Assembly (NCBI GenBank): GCA_030148505.1
Contig: JASBTI010000001.1
Coordinates: 1-64,000, forward strand
DNA from: Rhodanobacter sp.
GTDB lineage: Bacteria > Pseudomonadota > Gammaproteobacteria > Xanthomonadales > Rhodanobacteraceae
Length of the DNA stretch: 64,000 nucleotides
Direction: 5' to 3'
Below are positions 30,164 to 39,573 of the stretch, one piece after another. Made by a program: the position numbers and the translations under genes. Numbering within the stretch: position 1 is the first letter of the stretch; the number at the start of each line of letters is the position of its first letter. Under the pieces are notes generated by a model, which saw only the letters and a program-made list of their open reading frames with translations, searched no databases and was not told the DNA's origin.

Positions 30164-30361
30164 CCGCACGAAATACGGAATCGCCATCAACAGGACGCCA
30201 ATACTGACCAGCAGCACGGTGCCGCTCACGAAATACGGAAACACCATCAATCCGACACCGCAACTCAGCGGAACCAGAGCACCCTGCTTTTTGCCATACA
30301 TGAAAAAACCGAATCCGATTGTGCCGAACAGAAAGCCCCACAGAAGATTGGACATGTTCAC
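30158..30361 (-). CDS. Small integral membrane protein
   Basis: 67 aa with two hydrophobic helices around a basic Gly-Lys-Lys turn (FFMYGKKQGALVPL) and a C-terminus ending MAIPYFVRL. The pattern is a familiar short conserved membrane protein of unknown role. It starts at GTG 30361, which has a GAGG site at proper spacing; an ATG at 30355 is the alternative. The stop codon lies inside the IS remnant, so the native last residues may have been replaced by the insertion or an associated deletion. Confidence 0.65.
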   Translation of the reverse strand: MNMSNLLWGFLFGTIGFGFFMYGKKQGALVPLSCGVGLMVFPYFVSGTVLLVSIGVLLMAIPYFVRL

Positions 30362-30574
30362 GGCAGGTTTCCTCGATCAGATCCGGATTGCATTCATCCT
30401 ACGCCAACACGGCCTTGGAATCGCCGCCAACTTCGCCGGCCAAGTTGGCAGCGTCGGCGACCCGCCAGCCGAAGTGGAAAGTTCACGCCCCAACCGATGG
30501 CCTACACCCGACAACCCGGGATCTGGCAAAGTGCGGCATTGCACCGCCACTCAGGCTCGGGGAATCCATAGATC

Positions 30575-33340
30575 ATGCGTGTGTCCACCCAAATTTTTCT
30601 TGCGTCTGTTCTGGCGCTTGTCGCCCTCAGCACCTCGGCGGCGACCGACCCGAACGGCTCGATCACCTATGCCCGCGATCCCGCGCAACCGATCGACCAG
30701 GCGTATACCGCGCAAATCCGCGAGTTCACCACCGAGCCGTCGTTCAACTCACCGCTGACCGATTACCTGCCCGCTTCGTCTTCCGTGCCCACGCCCGAAA
30801 AAGTACTGGGACATATCGCCGGCGCGCCGAACTACCTGCCGTACTCGGCCGACGTCTACCGCTACTTTCGCGCGCTGGCGGCGGCCAGTCCACGGGTGAA
30901 AGTGTTTTCCATCGGCAAGACCGAGGAAGGCCGCGAGATGATCGCGGTAGCGGTCGCCGACGAAAACCTGCTAGCCAACCTCGATGCCAACAAGGCACGG
31001 CTGGCCCAGCTAGCCGATCCGCGCACTATCCACATGGACGACGCCACCGCCGACCGGCTGATCGCGCAGTCCACGCCGGTCTATTACATCACCGGCACCA
31101 TCCACTCCACCGAAACCGGCGCGCCGACGGCGCTGATGGAACTGGCCTACCGGCTGGCGGTGGACAACGCCCCCTATATCAAGCAGATCCGTTCGCACGT
31201 GATCACCCTGATCACGCCGATCGTCGAAGTCGATGGCCGCGACCGCATGGTGGATCTGTACAACTGGCACCGCGCGCACCTGGGACAACACTACCCGCCA
31301 CTGATGTACTGGGGTCACTACGTGGCGCACGACAACAACCGCGACGCGATGACGATGACCCTGGACCTCACGCGCAATGTGGCCAATACCTATATCGGCT
31401 GGCATGCGCAGGTGCTGCACGACCTGCACGAATCGGTACCGTTCTTTTACGACAATACGGTTGGCGACGGCCCGTACAACGCGTGGATCGATCCGATCCT
31501 GACCGGCGAGTGGCAACAGCTTGGCTGGGACAACGTGCAGGAGATGACCAAGTTCGGCATGCCCGGCGTGTTCACCCATGGCGACTTCGACACCTGGAGC
31601 CCGGGCTACCTGATGTTCATCGCCGCCATGCACAACGGCATCAGCCGGCTATACGAAACCTTTGGCAATGGGGGCGCCGACACCGAGAAGCGCATCCTCG
31701 ACCCGAGCGAATACCAGCGCACCTGGTACAAGCCGAATCCGCCGCTACCCCAAGTCACCTGGTCGCAGCGCGACAACAACAACTACGAACAGACCGGCCT
31801 GCTGACCGCGCTGCACTATTTTTCCGACCACAGCCAGCTGTTTCTGAAAAACTTCTACCTGAAGAGCAAGCGCTCGATCGAGAAGCCGCAAAACGCCGGC
31901 CCCGCCGCCTACGTGTTTCCCGCCAGCGACCCGCGCCGCGGCTCGCGGGCGCAACTGCTGCGGATACTGCAGCGGCAACATGTTGAGATCAGCCGCAGCA
32001 CCGCGCCAATCACGGTCAGCCTGCCGCAACCGGGAGAGGACAAGGGTGGGCATGACGCCGCACCCCCGCACCACAGCCGCACCTTCGCCGCCGGCAGTTA
32101 CGTGGTGCGCATGGATCAACCGTATTCACGCATCGCAGATACCTTGCTGGACCGCCAATACTGGGCGCCGAACGATCCGCAGAAACATCCTTACGACGAT
32201 ACCGGCTGGTCGATGGGCGACCTGTTCGACGTGAAGCTGGTGCGGGTGACCGACACCCGCATCCTCAAGGCGCCGATGAGCCTGCTCACCCAGCCGGTCG
32301 CGGTGCCGCAAGGGCTCGCCGCTGTCGACCTGCCCCTGGCGCCGTTCCCGCGTATCGCCCTGATGCACACCTGGCTGAACACGCAGACCGAGGGCTGGTG
32401 GCGCATGGCCTTGGACCAGCTGCACGTACCGTACGACTACATCAGCACCCAGGACGTGGCAAGCCTTGCCGACCTGCGCGGCAAGTACGACGTGATCCTG
32501 TTCGCCCCGATCGGCGGCGTCAGCGACCAGCAGATCATCGATGGACTGCCGATGTGGGGTAAGCCGCTGCCGTGGAAGACCACCCGACTCACCCCGAACA
32601 TCGGCCGCATCGACAGCACCGATGACATCCGGCCCGGCCTCGGCGCCAGCGGCGTGGCTCATCTGAAGCGCTTCGTGCTGGAGGGCGGCCTGCTGATCGC
32701 CGCCGAAGATACCGCGAAATTCGCCATCGACATCGGCATGGCGCCCGGCGTCCTCGTTACCCCGACTCACCAGCTCAAGGTGGCCGGCAGCGTGTTGCAG
32801 GCCAGGTTCGTCGATCGCAACAGCCCGATCGCGGCGGGCTACGGCAGCGACGACCTGCCCTTGTACAGTAAGGCGGGCCAGTCCTTCATGGTCTCCAACC
32901 TGATCACCGGCGATCGGGGACTGCCCAACGCAACGGACTTTCAGCGCCCGACCGGACGCGGTGGCCCGCACGACATGGACATCCCGCAAGCACGTCCGCG
33001 GCTGCTGCCGCCGGCCTTGCCCAAGGCCGAGCCGTGGCAGGCACTGCCGTTGAACGCCGAGCAGACCCGCAACAACCCCTGGGTGATCCCGGCCGACCAA
33101 CGGCCACGGGTGATCCTGCGCTTCGCTGCGGCAAACCATCTGCTGCTGGCCGGCTTGCTCGACCATGGCGATGAGATGGCCAAACGCGCCGCCGTGGTCG
33201 ACGCCCGCTACGGCAAGGGTCACGTGCTGCTGTTCGCCAGCAACCCGATCTGGCGTGGCGAGACCATCGGCAGCTACCCGCTGGTGCTCAACGCCATCAC
33301 CCATTTCAACGCGCTGGACTCAGGCACGACGACGCACTGA
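30575..33340 (+). CDS. Secreted M14 zinc carboxypeptidase, multidomain
   Basis: 921 aa with a clear signal peptide (IFLASVLALVALSTSAA). The M14 domain covers about residues 60-400: zinc ligands in GTIHSTETGAP and HDLHESVPFFYDN, and substrate Arg in HDNNRDAM. After it comes a domain with a glutamine-amidotransferase-like start (PRIALMHTWLN and YDVILFAPIGG) reaching the C-terminus (KGHVLLFASNPIWRGE). It would remove C-terminal residues from peptides in the periplasm or outside. The upstream 213 bp (30362-30574) holds no gene. Confidence 0.88.
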   Translation: MRVSTQIFLASVLALVALSTSAATDPNGSITYARDPAQPIDQAYTAQIREFTTEPSFNSPLTDYLPASSSVPTPEKVLGHIAGAPNYLPYSADVYRYFRALAAASPRVKVFSIGKTEEGREMIAVAVADENLLANLDANKARLAQLADPRTIHMDDATADRLIAQSTPVYYITGTIHSTETGAPTALMELAYRLAVDNAPYIKQIRSHVITLITPIVEVDGRDRMVDLYNWHRAHLGQHYPPLMYWGHYVAHDNNRDAMTMTLDLTRNVANTYIGWHAQVLHDLHESVPFFYDNTVGDGPYNAWIDPILTGEWQQLGWDNVQEMTKFGMPGVFTHGDFDTWSPGYLMFIAAMHNGISRLYETFGNGGADTEKRILDPSEYQRTWYKPNPPLPQVTWSQRDNNNYEQTGLLTALHYFSDHSQLFLKNFYLKSKRSIEKPQNAGPAAYVFPASDPRRGSRAQLLRILQRQHVEISRSTAPITVSLPQPGEDKGGHDAAPPHHSRTFAAGSYVVRMDQPYSRIADTLLDRQYWAPNDPQKHPYDDTGWSMGDLFDVKLVRVTDTRILKAPMSLLTQPVAVPQGLAAVDLPLAPFPRIALMHTWLNTQTEGWWRMALDQLHVPYDYISTQDVASLADLRGKYDVILFAPIGGVSDQQIIDGLPMWGKPLPWKTTRLTPNIGRIDSTDDIRPGLGASGVAHLKRFVLEGGLLIAAEDTAKFAIDIGMAPGVLVTPTHQLKVAGSVLQARFVDRNSPIAAGYGSDDLPLYSKAGQSFMVSNLITGDRGLPNATDFQRPTGRGGPHDMDIPQARPRLLPPALPKAEPWQALPLNAEQTRNNPWVIPADQRPRVILRFAAANHLLLAGLLDHGDEMAKRAAVVDARYGKGHVLLFASNPIWRGETIGSYPLVLNAITHFNALDSGTTTH

Positions 33341-33378
33341 TACGGGCACCGAGCAAGGCCCGACACGCTGCGCCGTAG

Positions 33379-33395
33379 GGCGGGCACTGCCCGCC
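33379..33395. repeat. REP-like palindrome
   Basis: GGCGGGCA-C-TGCCCGCC, a perfect 17-bp palindrome in the 102-bp gap between two convergent genes, the usual setting for REP elements. Only one copy noticed in this window. Confidence 0.5.
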
Positions 33396-33442
33396 GCCAG
33401 GTCCGTATCGGCGACGCGCGGCTTGGACAATCCAGGTTGAGG

Positions 33443-34204
33443 TCAACTCGACTTGCGCGGCAACATGTCCATCAGCGGTGTGATCAAGTCCAGCGGCAGC
33501 GGGAACACGATGGTCGAGGATTTGCCGTTGCTGGACATGTCCGCCAGCGTTTGCAGATAGCGCAACTGCAACGCCTGCGGTTGCTGCGATAGCATCGCGG
33601 CGGCATCGCGCAGTTTCTCGGCAGCCTGCATTTCGCCTTCGGCATGAATCACCTTGGCGCGTCGCTCACGTTCGGCCTCGGCCTGGCGGGCGATCGCGCG
33701 CACCATGGTGTCGTTGAGGTCGACATCCTTGATCTCGACGTTGGCGATCTTGATGCCCCACGGGTCGGTTGCCTCGTCGAGAATGCCCTGCAAGGTGCGA
33801 TTGATCGACTCGCGCTGCGAAAGAATTTCGTCCAGCTCGTGCTGACCCAGCACCGAACGCAAACGGGTCTGTGCCAGCTGGCTGGTGGCCTGGTAGTAAT
33901 CGGCAACCTGCAACACCGATTTTTCCGGCTCGAGCACGCGGAAGTACACCACCGCATTGACCCGTACCGAGACATTGTCACGCGAAATCACGTCCTGCGG
34001 TGGCACGTCCATCACGCTGATGCGCAGGTCCACCCGGACCATCCGCTGCACCATCGGAATCATCAGCACCAGGCCCGGCCCCTTGGTACCGGTATAACGA
34101 CCCAGCGTCAGCATCACGCCACGCTGGTACTCCGGCAGCACCTTGATCGAGGAGATCAACAACATCACCCCGAGTATCACCAACACACCGACAAATCCGA
34201 ACAT
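33443..34204 (-). CDS. Slipin (stomatin-like SPFH protein)
   Basis: 253 aa. An N-terminal membrane hairpin ([16 protein letters not shown]) is followed by the SPFH domain ([52 protein letters not shown]) and a helical stalk rich in Glu/Arg ([20 protein letters not shown]). Slipins form membrane microdomains and are commonly paired with NfeD proteases, as here (gap of 107 bp, same strand). Confidence 0.92.
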   Translation of the reverse strand: MFGFVGVLVILGVMLLISSIKVLPEYQRGVMLTLGRYTGTKGPGLVLMIPMVQRMVRVDLRISVMDVPPQDVISRDNVSVRVNAVVYFRVLEPEKSVLQVADYYQATSQLAQTRLRSVLGQHELDEILSQRESINRTLQGILDEATDPWGIKIANVEIKDVDLNDTMVRAIARQAEAERERRAKVIHAEGEMQAAEKLRDAAAMLSQQPQALQLRYLQTLADMSSNGKSSTIVFPLPLDLITPLMDMLPRKSS

Positions 34205-34311
34205 GACACTCTCCTGTTAAGTCCACTGCCTCCACCTCGATGCCGGCGTGGGTGAAGATCTCATCACATCCGGCGCGCGTGCCTGCCGCCATGGCCAGCG
34301 GCTGGGGTAAC

Positions 34312-35703
34312 TCAATCTGGTGCCACCCACAGTAACAACCCCTGCCGCCGCACGATGCGTGCACGCGCACCGCTGGGCAATGCCGTCTCGCTGCGAATCC
34401 GCCAGCGCTCGCCGTGCACGATCGCCCACGCTTCACCGCCGGCAGCCACCGGCTCCAGCAGTTCAGCCGTTTCGCTCAACATGGCCTCGTCGCCGGTGGC
34501 CTGACGCGCCCGTCGCGCGCGCAACGCCAACCACACGATCAGCAGCAGCACTCCGGCCGCACACGTCGCGATACCGGCGATCACGCCGAGATTGACCGCA
34601 TAACCCGGTACCCCGGTATTCATCAGCATCACCGATCCCAGTACGAATGAAATCACCCCGCCAATACCCAGGACCCCCACCGTCGGATTGATCACTTCGG
34701 CCACCAGCAGACCCACGCCCAGCGCCATCAGCGCCAGCCCCGCATAATTCACCGGCAGCAACTGCAACGCATACAGGCCGATCAACAGGCAGATGCCGCC
34801 GGCAATGCCCGGCAACAGTACACCGGGATGGGTCGCTTCCAGGAACAGACCGACCACCCCGACCAGCAGCAGCAGGTAGGCGATGGTGGGGGTGGTGATG
34901 ATTGCCAGAAAACGCGCCCGCGCATTCGGCACATAGTCGCGTACCGTCATGCCCTTCAGCTGCAAGGTTACCGTGTGGTCACCTACCTCGACCTTGCGAC
35001 CACTGGCCTTGATCAGCAGGTCGGAAATGTCGTTCGCGATAAAATCGATCACATGCTGCTGTGCCGCTTCGCTCGCCGTCAGCGTGGCGGCGCCACGCAC
35101 GGCCTGCTCCGCCCATGCTGCATTGCGACCGCGTAGCTGGGCCAATGAGCGGATATAGGCAATCGCGTCATTCAACACCTTGTGCGACTCGGCATCACCC
35201 TCGTCGCCGGAAACCGGACTAGCTGAACTGGGCGCTGCCGGCGGAGCCTTCGCACCCCTGGGCAACGGCATCGGCGTACTGCCGCCAAGACTCACCGGCG
35301 TGGCCGCACCTAGATGTGTGGCCGGTGCCATCGCCGCAATCTGCGCCGCATACAGGATGTAGGTACCGGCCGAGGCCGCTCGGGCCCCGCCCGGTGCCAC
35401 ATAGACCAGCACTGGTACCGGAATGGCCAGCATGCGGCTGATGATCTGTCGCATCGCGCTGGAAAGTCCGCCCGGGGTATCCAGTCGCAACACGACCGCC
35501 ACCGCGCCGTCGGCGACCGCGCGTTTCGTGGCATCGTCGAAATATTCCGCGGCCGCAGGACCGATCGGTCCATCCAGCGCAACTTGGGCTACCATCCCCG
35601 GCGCTGCGGGCTGAGCCGGGGCAACAGCGGATGATGCGGCCGGCAGCGCTGCCATCAGCGCCAGCAGCATCACGCACCCAACCCACCACAAGCCACGCGC
35701 CAT
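34312..35703 (-). CDS. NfeD-family membrane serine protease (ClpP class)
   Basis: 463 aa. Signal peptide; a periplasmic ClpP-like domain with the catalytic Ser in GGARAASAGTYILYAAQ and a Lys candidate downstream; about five membrane helices from residue 265 (LLLLVGVVGLFLEATHPG, MALGVGLLVAEVI); and a C-terminal NfeD OB-fold (AWAIVHGERWRIRSETALP). Such proteases cleave stomatin-type partners, and the slipin gene follows on the same strand. Confidence 0.9.
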   Translation of the reverse strand: MARGLWWVGCVMLLALMAALPAASSAVAPAQPAAPGMVAQVALDGPIGPAAAEYFDDATKRAVADGAVAVVLRLDTPGGLSSAMRQIISRMLAIPVPVLVYVAPGGARAASAGTYILYAAQIAAMAPATHLGAATPVSLGGSTPMPLPRGAKAPPAAPSSASPVSGDEGDAESHKVLNDAIAYIRSLAQLRGRNAAWAEQAVRGAATLTASEAAQQHVIDFIANDISDLLIKASGRKVEVGDHTVTLQLKGMTVRDYVPNARARFLAIITTPTIAYLLLLVGVVGLFLEATHPGVLLPGIAGGICLLIGLYALQLLPVNYAGLALMALGVGLLVAEVINPTVGVLGIGGVISFVLGSVMLMNTGVPGYAVNLGVIAGIATCAAGVLLLIVWLALRARRARQATGDEAMLSETAELLEPVAAGGEAWAIVHGERWRIRSETALPSGARARIVRRQGLLLWVAPD

Positions 35704-35843
35704 GTCGGCAACCTCCCCCGATGACAGACATCATCGATGCCGCCACTGTAGCGCGGTTGCGATATCGATGCTGGCCCTGCGACATCGGTAGGTGCAACCG
35801 TCGGCGCGAATGTTGCTACGCACCGACCAGAAAGCCTGATCTA

Positions 35844-37523
35844 CTACTGCTTCATCATCGCCTGGCGAGGTGCTTTGAACGGGCTATCGGCATACCAGTG
35901 CGGCCAGACGCCGTCCTGACTCAAATGCTGGCCCAACTCATACAACGCCTGGGTGTCTTCCAGAATACCGGCGTAGTCCCAGTGCGGATTGAACACGTCG
36001 TTGGGCGTGTGGTAGCGGTGTGCGGTGTAGTCATTCGCGGCTTTCTCGCCCGCGGCGCGGCCACCCTTGAGCAGGTCCAGACCCGAGCTGGCCAGCATCG
36101 CCGGCACCCCGACCTTGGCGAAGTTGAAATGGTCGGAACGGAAATAGAAGCCATTTTCCGGCGTGGCTTCGGGCGAGATCACCCGCCCCTGCAACTTCAA
36201 TACCTGGGCCAGCATGTCTTCCAGTTGCGACTGTCCCTTGCCGATCACCGTCATGTCGTGGGCGCGACCGATGATCGGCAACGCATCGACGGCAATGTCG
36301 GCCACGGTCTTGTCCAGCGCAAACACCGGCTTGGCGACGTAATACTGCGAACCAAGCAGGCCGGACTCCTCCAGCGTCGGCATGAAGAACAACACGCTGC
36401 GCTGCGGTGGCTTTTTCTGATGGGCAAACGCATCGGCGATTTCCAGCAACATGCTCAGGCCGGTGCCGTTGTCGATCGCGCCGCTGTAGACCTTGTGCCC
36501 TTTCAGCGAGGAGTCGGTACCCAGATGGTCCCAGTGCGCGGTGTAGATCACCGCCTGATCCGGCTTGCTGCTGCCCTTGACCATCGCCAGCACGTTTTTC
36601 GACTGAATGTGGCCGATTTTGTTGTGCAAGGTCAACGACGCGGTGGCATCGAGGGCTACCGGCTTGAACCCGGGTTTCGCCGCAGCCTTCGCCAAGGTGT
36701 CGAAATTCATCCCCGCCGCGGCAAACAAGCGCTGCGCCGCCGCATGAGTCAGCCACCCGGCTACCGGCAGGCGCGGCGCCGGATCGATACGCGACGGCAG
36801 GCTCAGCTGCGGGCCGCTGCCGCTGTTCTGCAACACGCTGAACGGATAACCGGCCGCCGCGTCGCTGGTATGCACGATGAAACACGCCGCGGCGCCTTTC
36901 AGCGCCGCCTCGGCATATTTGTAGGTCCAGCGGCCGTAGTAGGTCATGGTGCGGCCATTGAACAGCTTCGGGTCGGAGGTAGCGAAACCCGGGTCGTTGA
37001 CCAGCACGATCACCGTCTTGTCCTTCACATCGACGCCTTTGTAATCGTTCCAGTGCCAGGCGGGGGCATCCACACCGTAGCCCAGGAACACCACCGGCGA
37101 ATGCGTCAGCTCGACCGTAGCTTTCGCCTGCAGGGTCTGCGCCATCATGTCGGTGCGGTAAGCGAACTTCACCTGCTTGCCGTGCGAGGCAATCTTCAAC
37201 GCCACATCGGTGTTCAGCAGCAAGGTGGAGTCGGCCGGCACGATCTGGTACCAGGAGCCATGATTGCCGGGCTGCAGCCCCATCCGCTTGAACTCTTTCA
37301 CCAGCCAGTCCGTGGTGCGCTGCGCGCCTATCGTGCCGGGCTTGCGACCGCCAAACGCATCAGAGCTGAGGGTTTTGTCAAACCTTGCGAAATCCTTGGC
37401 GTTGATCTGCGGCGCCAGGGCGCCCCCGGACGCCGACTTGGATGCGACAACGGCAGCCGTCGCATGGAGCGGACTGACAGCAACCCCCAGCGCAACGAAA
37501 AGAAGGGATGTCATGGCACGCAT
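35844..37523 (-). CDS. Secreted M28-family zinc aminopeptidase
   Basis: 559 aa from MRAMTSLLFVALG with a signal peptide. An inserted PA-like domain (about 130-280) precedes the catalytic core: YTAHWDHLG, GAIDNGTGLSMLLE, LEESGLLGSQYY and a final His in YTAHRYHTPND. Two zinc ions are expected. It would release N-terminal residues from peptides in the periplasm or outside. The next gene upstream is the diguanylate cyclase, 244 bp away, so a common transcript is uncertain. Confidence 0.9.
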   Translation of the reverse strand: MRAMTSLLFVALGVAVSPLHATAAVVASKSASGGALAPQINAKDFARFDKTLSSDAFGGRKPGTIGAQRTTDWLVKEFKRMGLQPGNHGSWYQIVPADSTLLLNTDVALKIASHGKQVKFAYRTDMMAQTLQAKATVELTHSPVVFLGYGVDAPAWHWNDYKGVDVKDKTVIVLVNDPGFATSDPKLFNGRTMTYYGRWTYKYAEAALKGAAACFIVHTSDAAAGYPFSVLQNSGSGPQLSLPSRIDPAPRLPVAGWLTHAAAQRLFAAAGMNFDTLAKAAAKPGFKPVALDATASLTLHNKIGHIQSKNVLAMVKGSSKPDQAVIYTAHWDHLGTDSSLKGHKVYSGAIDNGTGLSMLLEIADAFAHQKKPPQRSVLFFMPTLEESGLLGSQYYVAKPVFALDKTVADIAVDALPIIGRAHDMTVIGKGQSQLEDMLAQVLKLQGRVISPEATPENGFYFRSDHFNFAKVGVPAMLASSGLDLLKGGRAAGEKAANDYTAHRYHTPNDVFNPHWDYAGILEDTQALYELGQHLSQDGVWPHWYADSPFKAPRQAMMKQ

Positions 37524-37767
37524 CGAACCGGCTTCCACGTTATAAACAAGCACTCTTTTTACCGTCACCGGGCACGGCTGTCCATGAAAAACTAACGTAG
37601 CAAGCATCTTCGAACAGGAGCCAACGGGAATCTTGTCCTGCTACAGGTTGTCAAGAAACCCCGCACGCCTGGCGATTCGCCGTCACTTACCTCGATCACG
37701 CCCTGGACGTCGTATCCAAACGGGCCTTGTGTATTGGGATGACAAAGTCCCGATCGACAGCGGAAAC

Positions 37768-39570
37768 CTACATTTCCGTACGTGACTTTCTTGGCTGTGC
37801 GGATGACACACCGCCCGCGCAATCGAACACCACCACACGATTGCGCCCGGCTTTTTTGGCCTGGTATAGCGCGTCATCCGCATGAATAAGCAACTGGCGC
37901 AGCTCATAGCCTGAGCATGCCGTGGTGGCCACGCCAAAACTCGCGGTGACTGAAACACCGCCATCGTCCTCGCCGGGCGGTTCGGCTATCGCCAGGCGAA
38001 GTTGTTCGGCGCGCTCGCCAACCCGGTGCAGGCTGCATTCCGGCAATAAAATACCGAATTCCTCACCACCCAGCCGGCCGAAGATATCGGTCGAGCGCAA
38101 ATGTGTCTGACATGCCACAACGGCCCGTTTCAATACTTCGTCGCCGGTCGCATGCCCATGGGTGTCGTTGACCTTCTTGAAATAATCCAGGTCGATCAGG
38201 ATCAGGCAGGCCTCCTGCGATGACTTCTCGCTATACCGCAGCACTCGCTCCGCCTCATCGAGAAAATGTTGGCGATTGAACAAACCCGTCAAGCTATCGC
38301 GGCGCGCCATGCGCATGAAGCTCAGCTGGGAACGCTTGAACCGGTAGGCCACATAGGCGATGAACGCCAGGATCACAAGCAAGAGGATGATATACAGCCG
38401 ACCAGTTTCTACGGCTTTCTTGCCTAGCGCCTGCTGCAACTGCAGGATACGGTTTTGCTTGTTCAACGTCTCGATCTGCAGCTGGTTGGCGAGCACCTGT
38501 TGCTTCACCGTCTGGAACGCCAGCGCCTTCGCGCTGACGTCATTCAGATAACCCTTGTCGGCGGCCATGTATTTTTCGTGGTAGGCGAGAGCAGATGCGA
38601 AATGGCCCTGTTTTTTCGCCGCCATATACAGCACCTGATAAGCCACCATCGTGGCTTCGGAATAGGGCCGCTTGATACTGCTTTCGAGGATACGCCGCGC
38701 ATAATCTTCAGCGAGTTTGCCCTCATCGGAACGCCAGTATGCGAGTGCCAATGTCGAGTTGAAGTCAGCCTCCAGCGGCGGATAGTGTTTCCGCTCAGCC
38801 ATCGCGTAGTATTTTTGCAATAGCCTAATAGCTTTGGCTGGTTGGCCGCGTTGAAGATAAACGTTAGCCACAAATGACTTGAAGATATCAGCCATCAGAA
38901 CGTTTCCAGCCTTCCCACAGGCAGCGATACCAAGAGCCAGCTGTCTGTCGTCACCTTCAAGCTTTCCACTCCGAAACAGCGCTTGGAGTTTGTAGTTCCA
39001 TCCGATGCAGTCACGCAGATGAGTATCACTTTCGCGAAGCAATTGATCTGCATAGTTCACGGCCAGATCGTATTGACCGGCTTCAAGGTAAAGTTGCGAC
39101 GCCACACCTAGCGCTTGAATTCGCACATTTTTGTCGGTGATTTGGGGCAGTTTGTCCAGCAACGGCCCCATTCGTGTGAATGCTTCCTCGTAACGGGATT
39201 CAGTCACCAAGAGGTCGATCAAGGTGGCATTGGCCCGAAACGCCAGGCGCGGATCCACCGATTGATTGCTGATCGCCTCCAGCTGAGGAATGGCGGTCTT
39301 GAAGTCCCCCCGGAAAGCGACCTTCCGCGCCATCAGGTAACGAAGATGCCATTCTTGTTGCAGCGACATTCTTGACCTGGTTGCATCGAGACGCCGCATC
39401 AGTGCTTCAAATTCCACGTGCCGGGTGGGACTGACGCGGTCCGCCTGCCTGAGCAGTTGCGCGGGGTCGTCCGTTATATGAGCATCCGTGGCAGCGGGAC
39501 AGGTCTGCGACAGCACCAGCAAGGTCAACCCTGCAAAAAGAACCCAGCGCCTTCGTCGCGAGCCCAACAT
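37768..39570 (-). CDS. Membrane diguanylate cyclase with periplasmic TPR sensor region
   Basis: 600 aa. Signal/anchor 8-27; TPR-like helical repeats about residues 60-350 (RYEEAFTRMGPLLDKL, QYDLAVNYADQLL, QPAKAIRLLQKYYAM); a coiled coil near 360-390; one membrane helix (LYIILLLVILAFIAYVAY); and a C-terminal GGDEF domain. The active site reads GGEEF near residue 502, with an inhibitory RxxD site (RSTD) five residues before it, so it should be an active, product-inhibited cyclase. It begins three bases after the stop of the putative borosin precursor, implying coupled translation. Confidence 0.88.
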   Translation of the reverse strand: MLGSRRRRWVLFAGLTLLVLSQTCPAATDAHITDDPAQLLRQADRVSPTRHVEFEALMRRLDATRSRMSLQQEWHLRYLMARKVAFRGDFKTAIPQLEAISNQSVDPRLAFRANATLIDLLVTESRYEEAFTRMGPLLDKLPQITDKNVRIQALGVASQLYLEAGQYDLAVNYADQLLRESDTHLRDCIGWNYKLQALFRSGKLEGDDRQLALGIAACGKAGNVLMADIFKSFVANVYLQRGQPAKAIRLLQKYYAMAERKHYPPLEADFNSTLALAYWRSDEGKLAEDYARRILESSIKRPYSEATMVAYQVLYMAAKKQGHFASALAYHEKYMAADKGYLNDVSAKALAFQTVKQQVLANQLQIETLNKQNRILQLQQALGKKAVETGRLYIILLLVILAFIAYVAYRFKRSQLSFMRMARRDSLTGLFNRQHFLDEAERVLRYSEKSSQEACLILIDLDYFKKVNDTHGHATGDEVLKRAVVACQTHLRSTDIFGRLGGEEFGILLPECSLHRVGERAEQLRLAIAEPPGEDDGGVSVTASFGVATTACSGYELRQLLIHADDALYQAKKAGRNRVVVFDCAGGVSSAQPRKSRTEM

Positions 39571-39573
39571 CAG

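Noticed and set aside
30575-37523. M14 and M28 peptidases as leader-removing enzymes of the borosin locus
   Set aside because: Both have export signals, are widespread alone, and are not tightly linked to the precursor.
35631-37595. 654-aa plus-strand open frame
   Set aside because: Antisense of the M28 peptidase; no recognisable domain.
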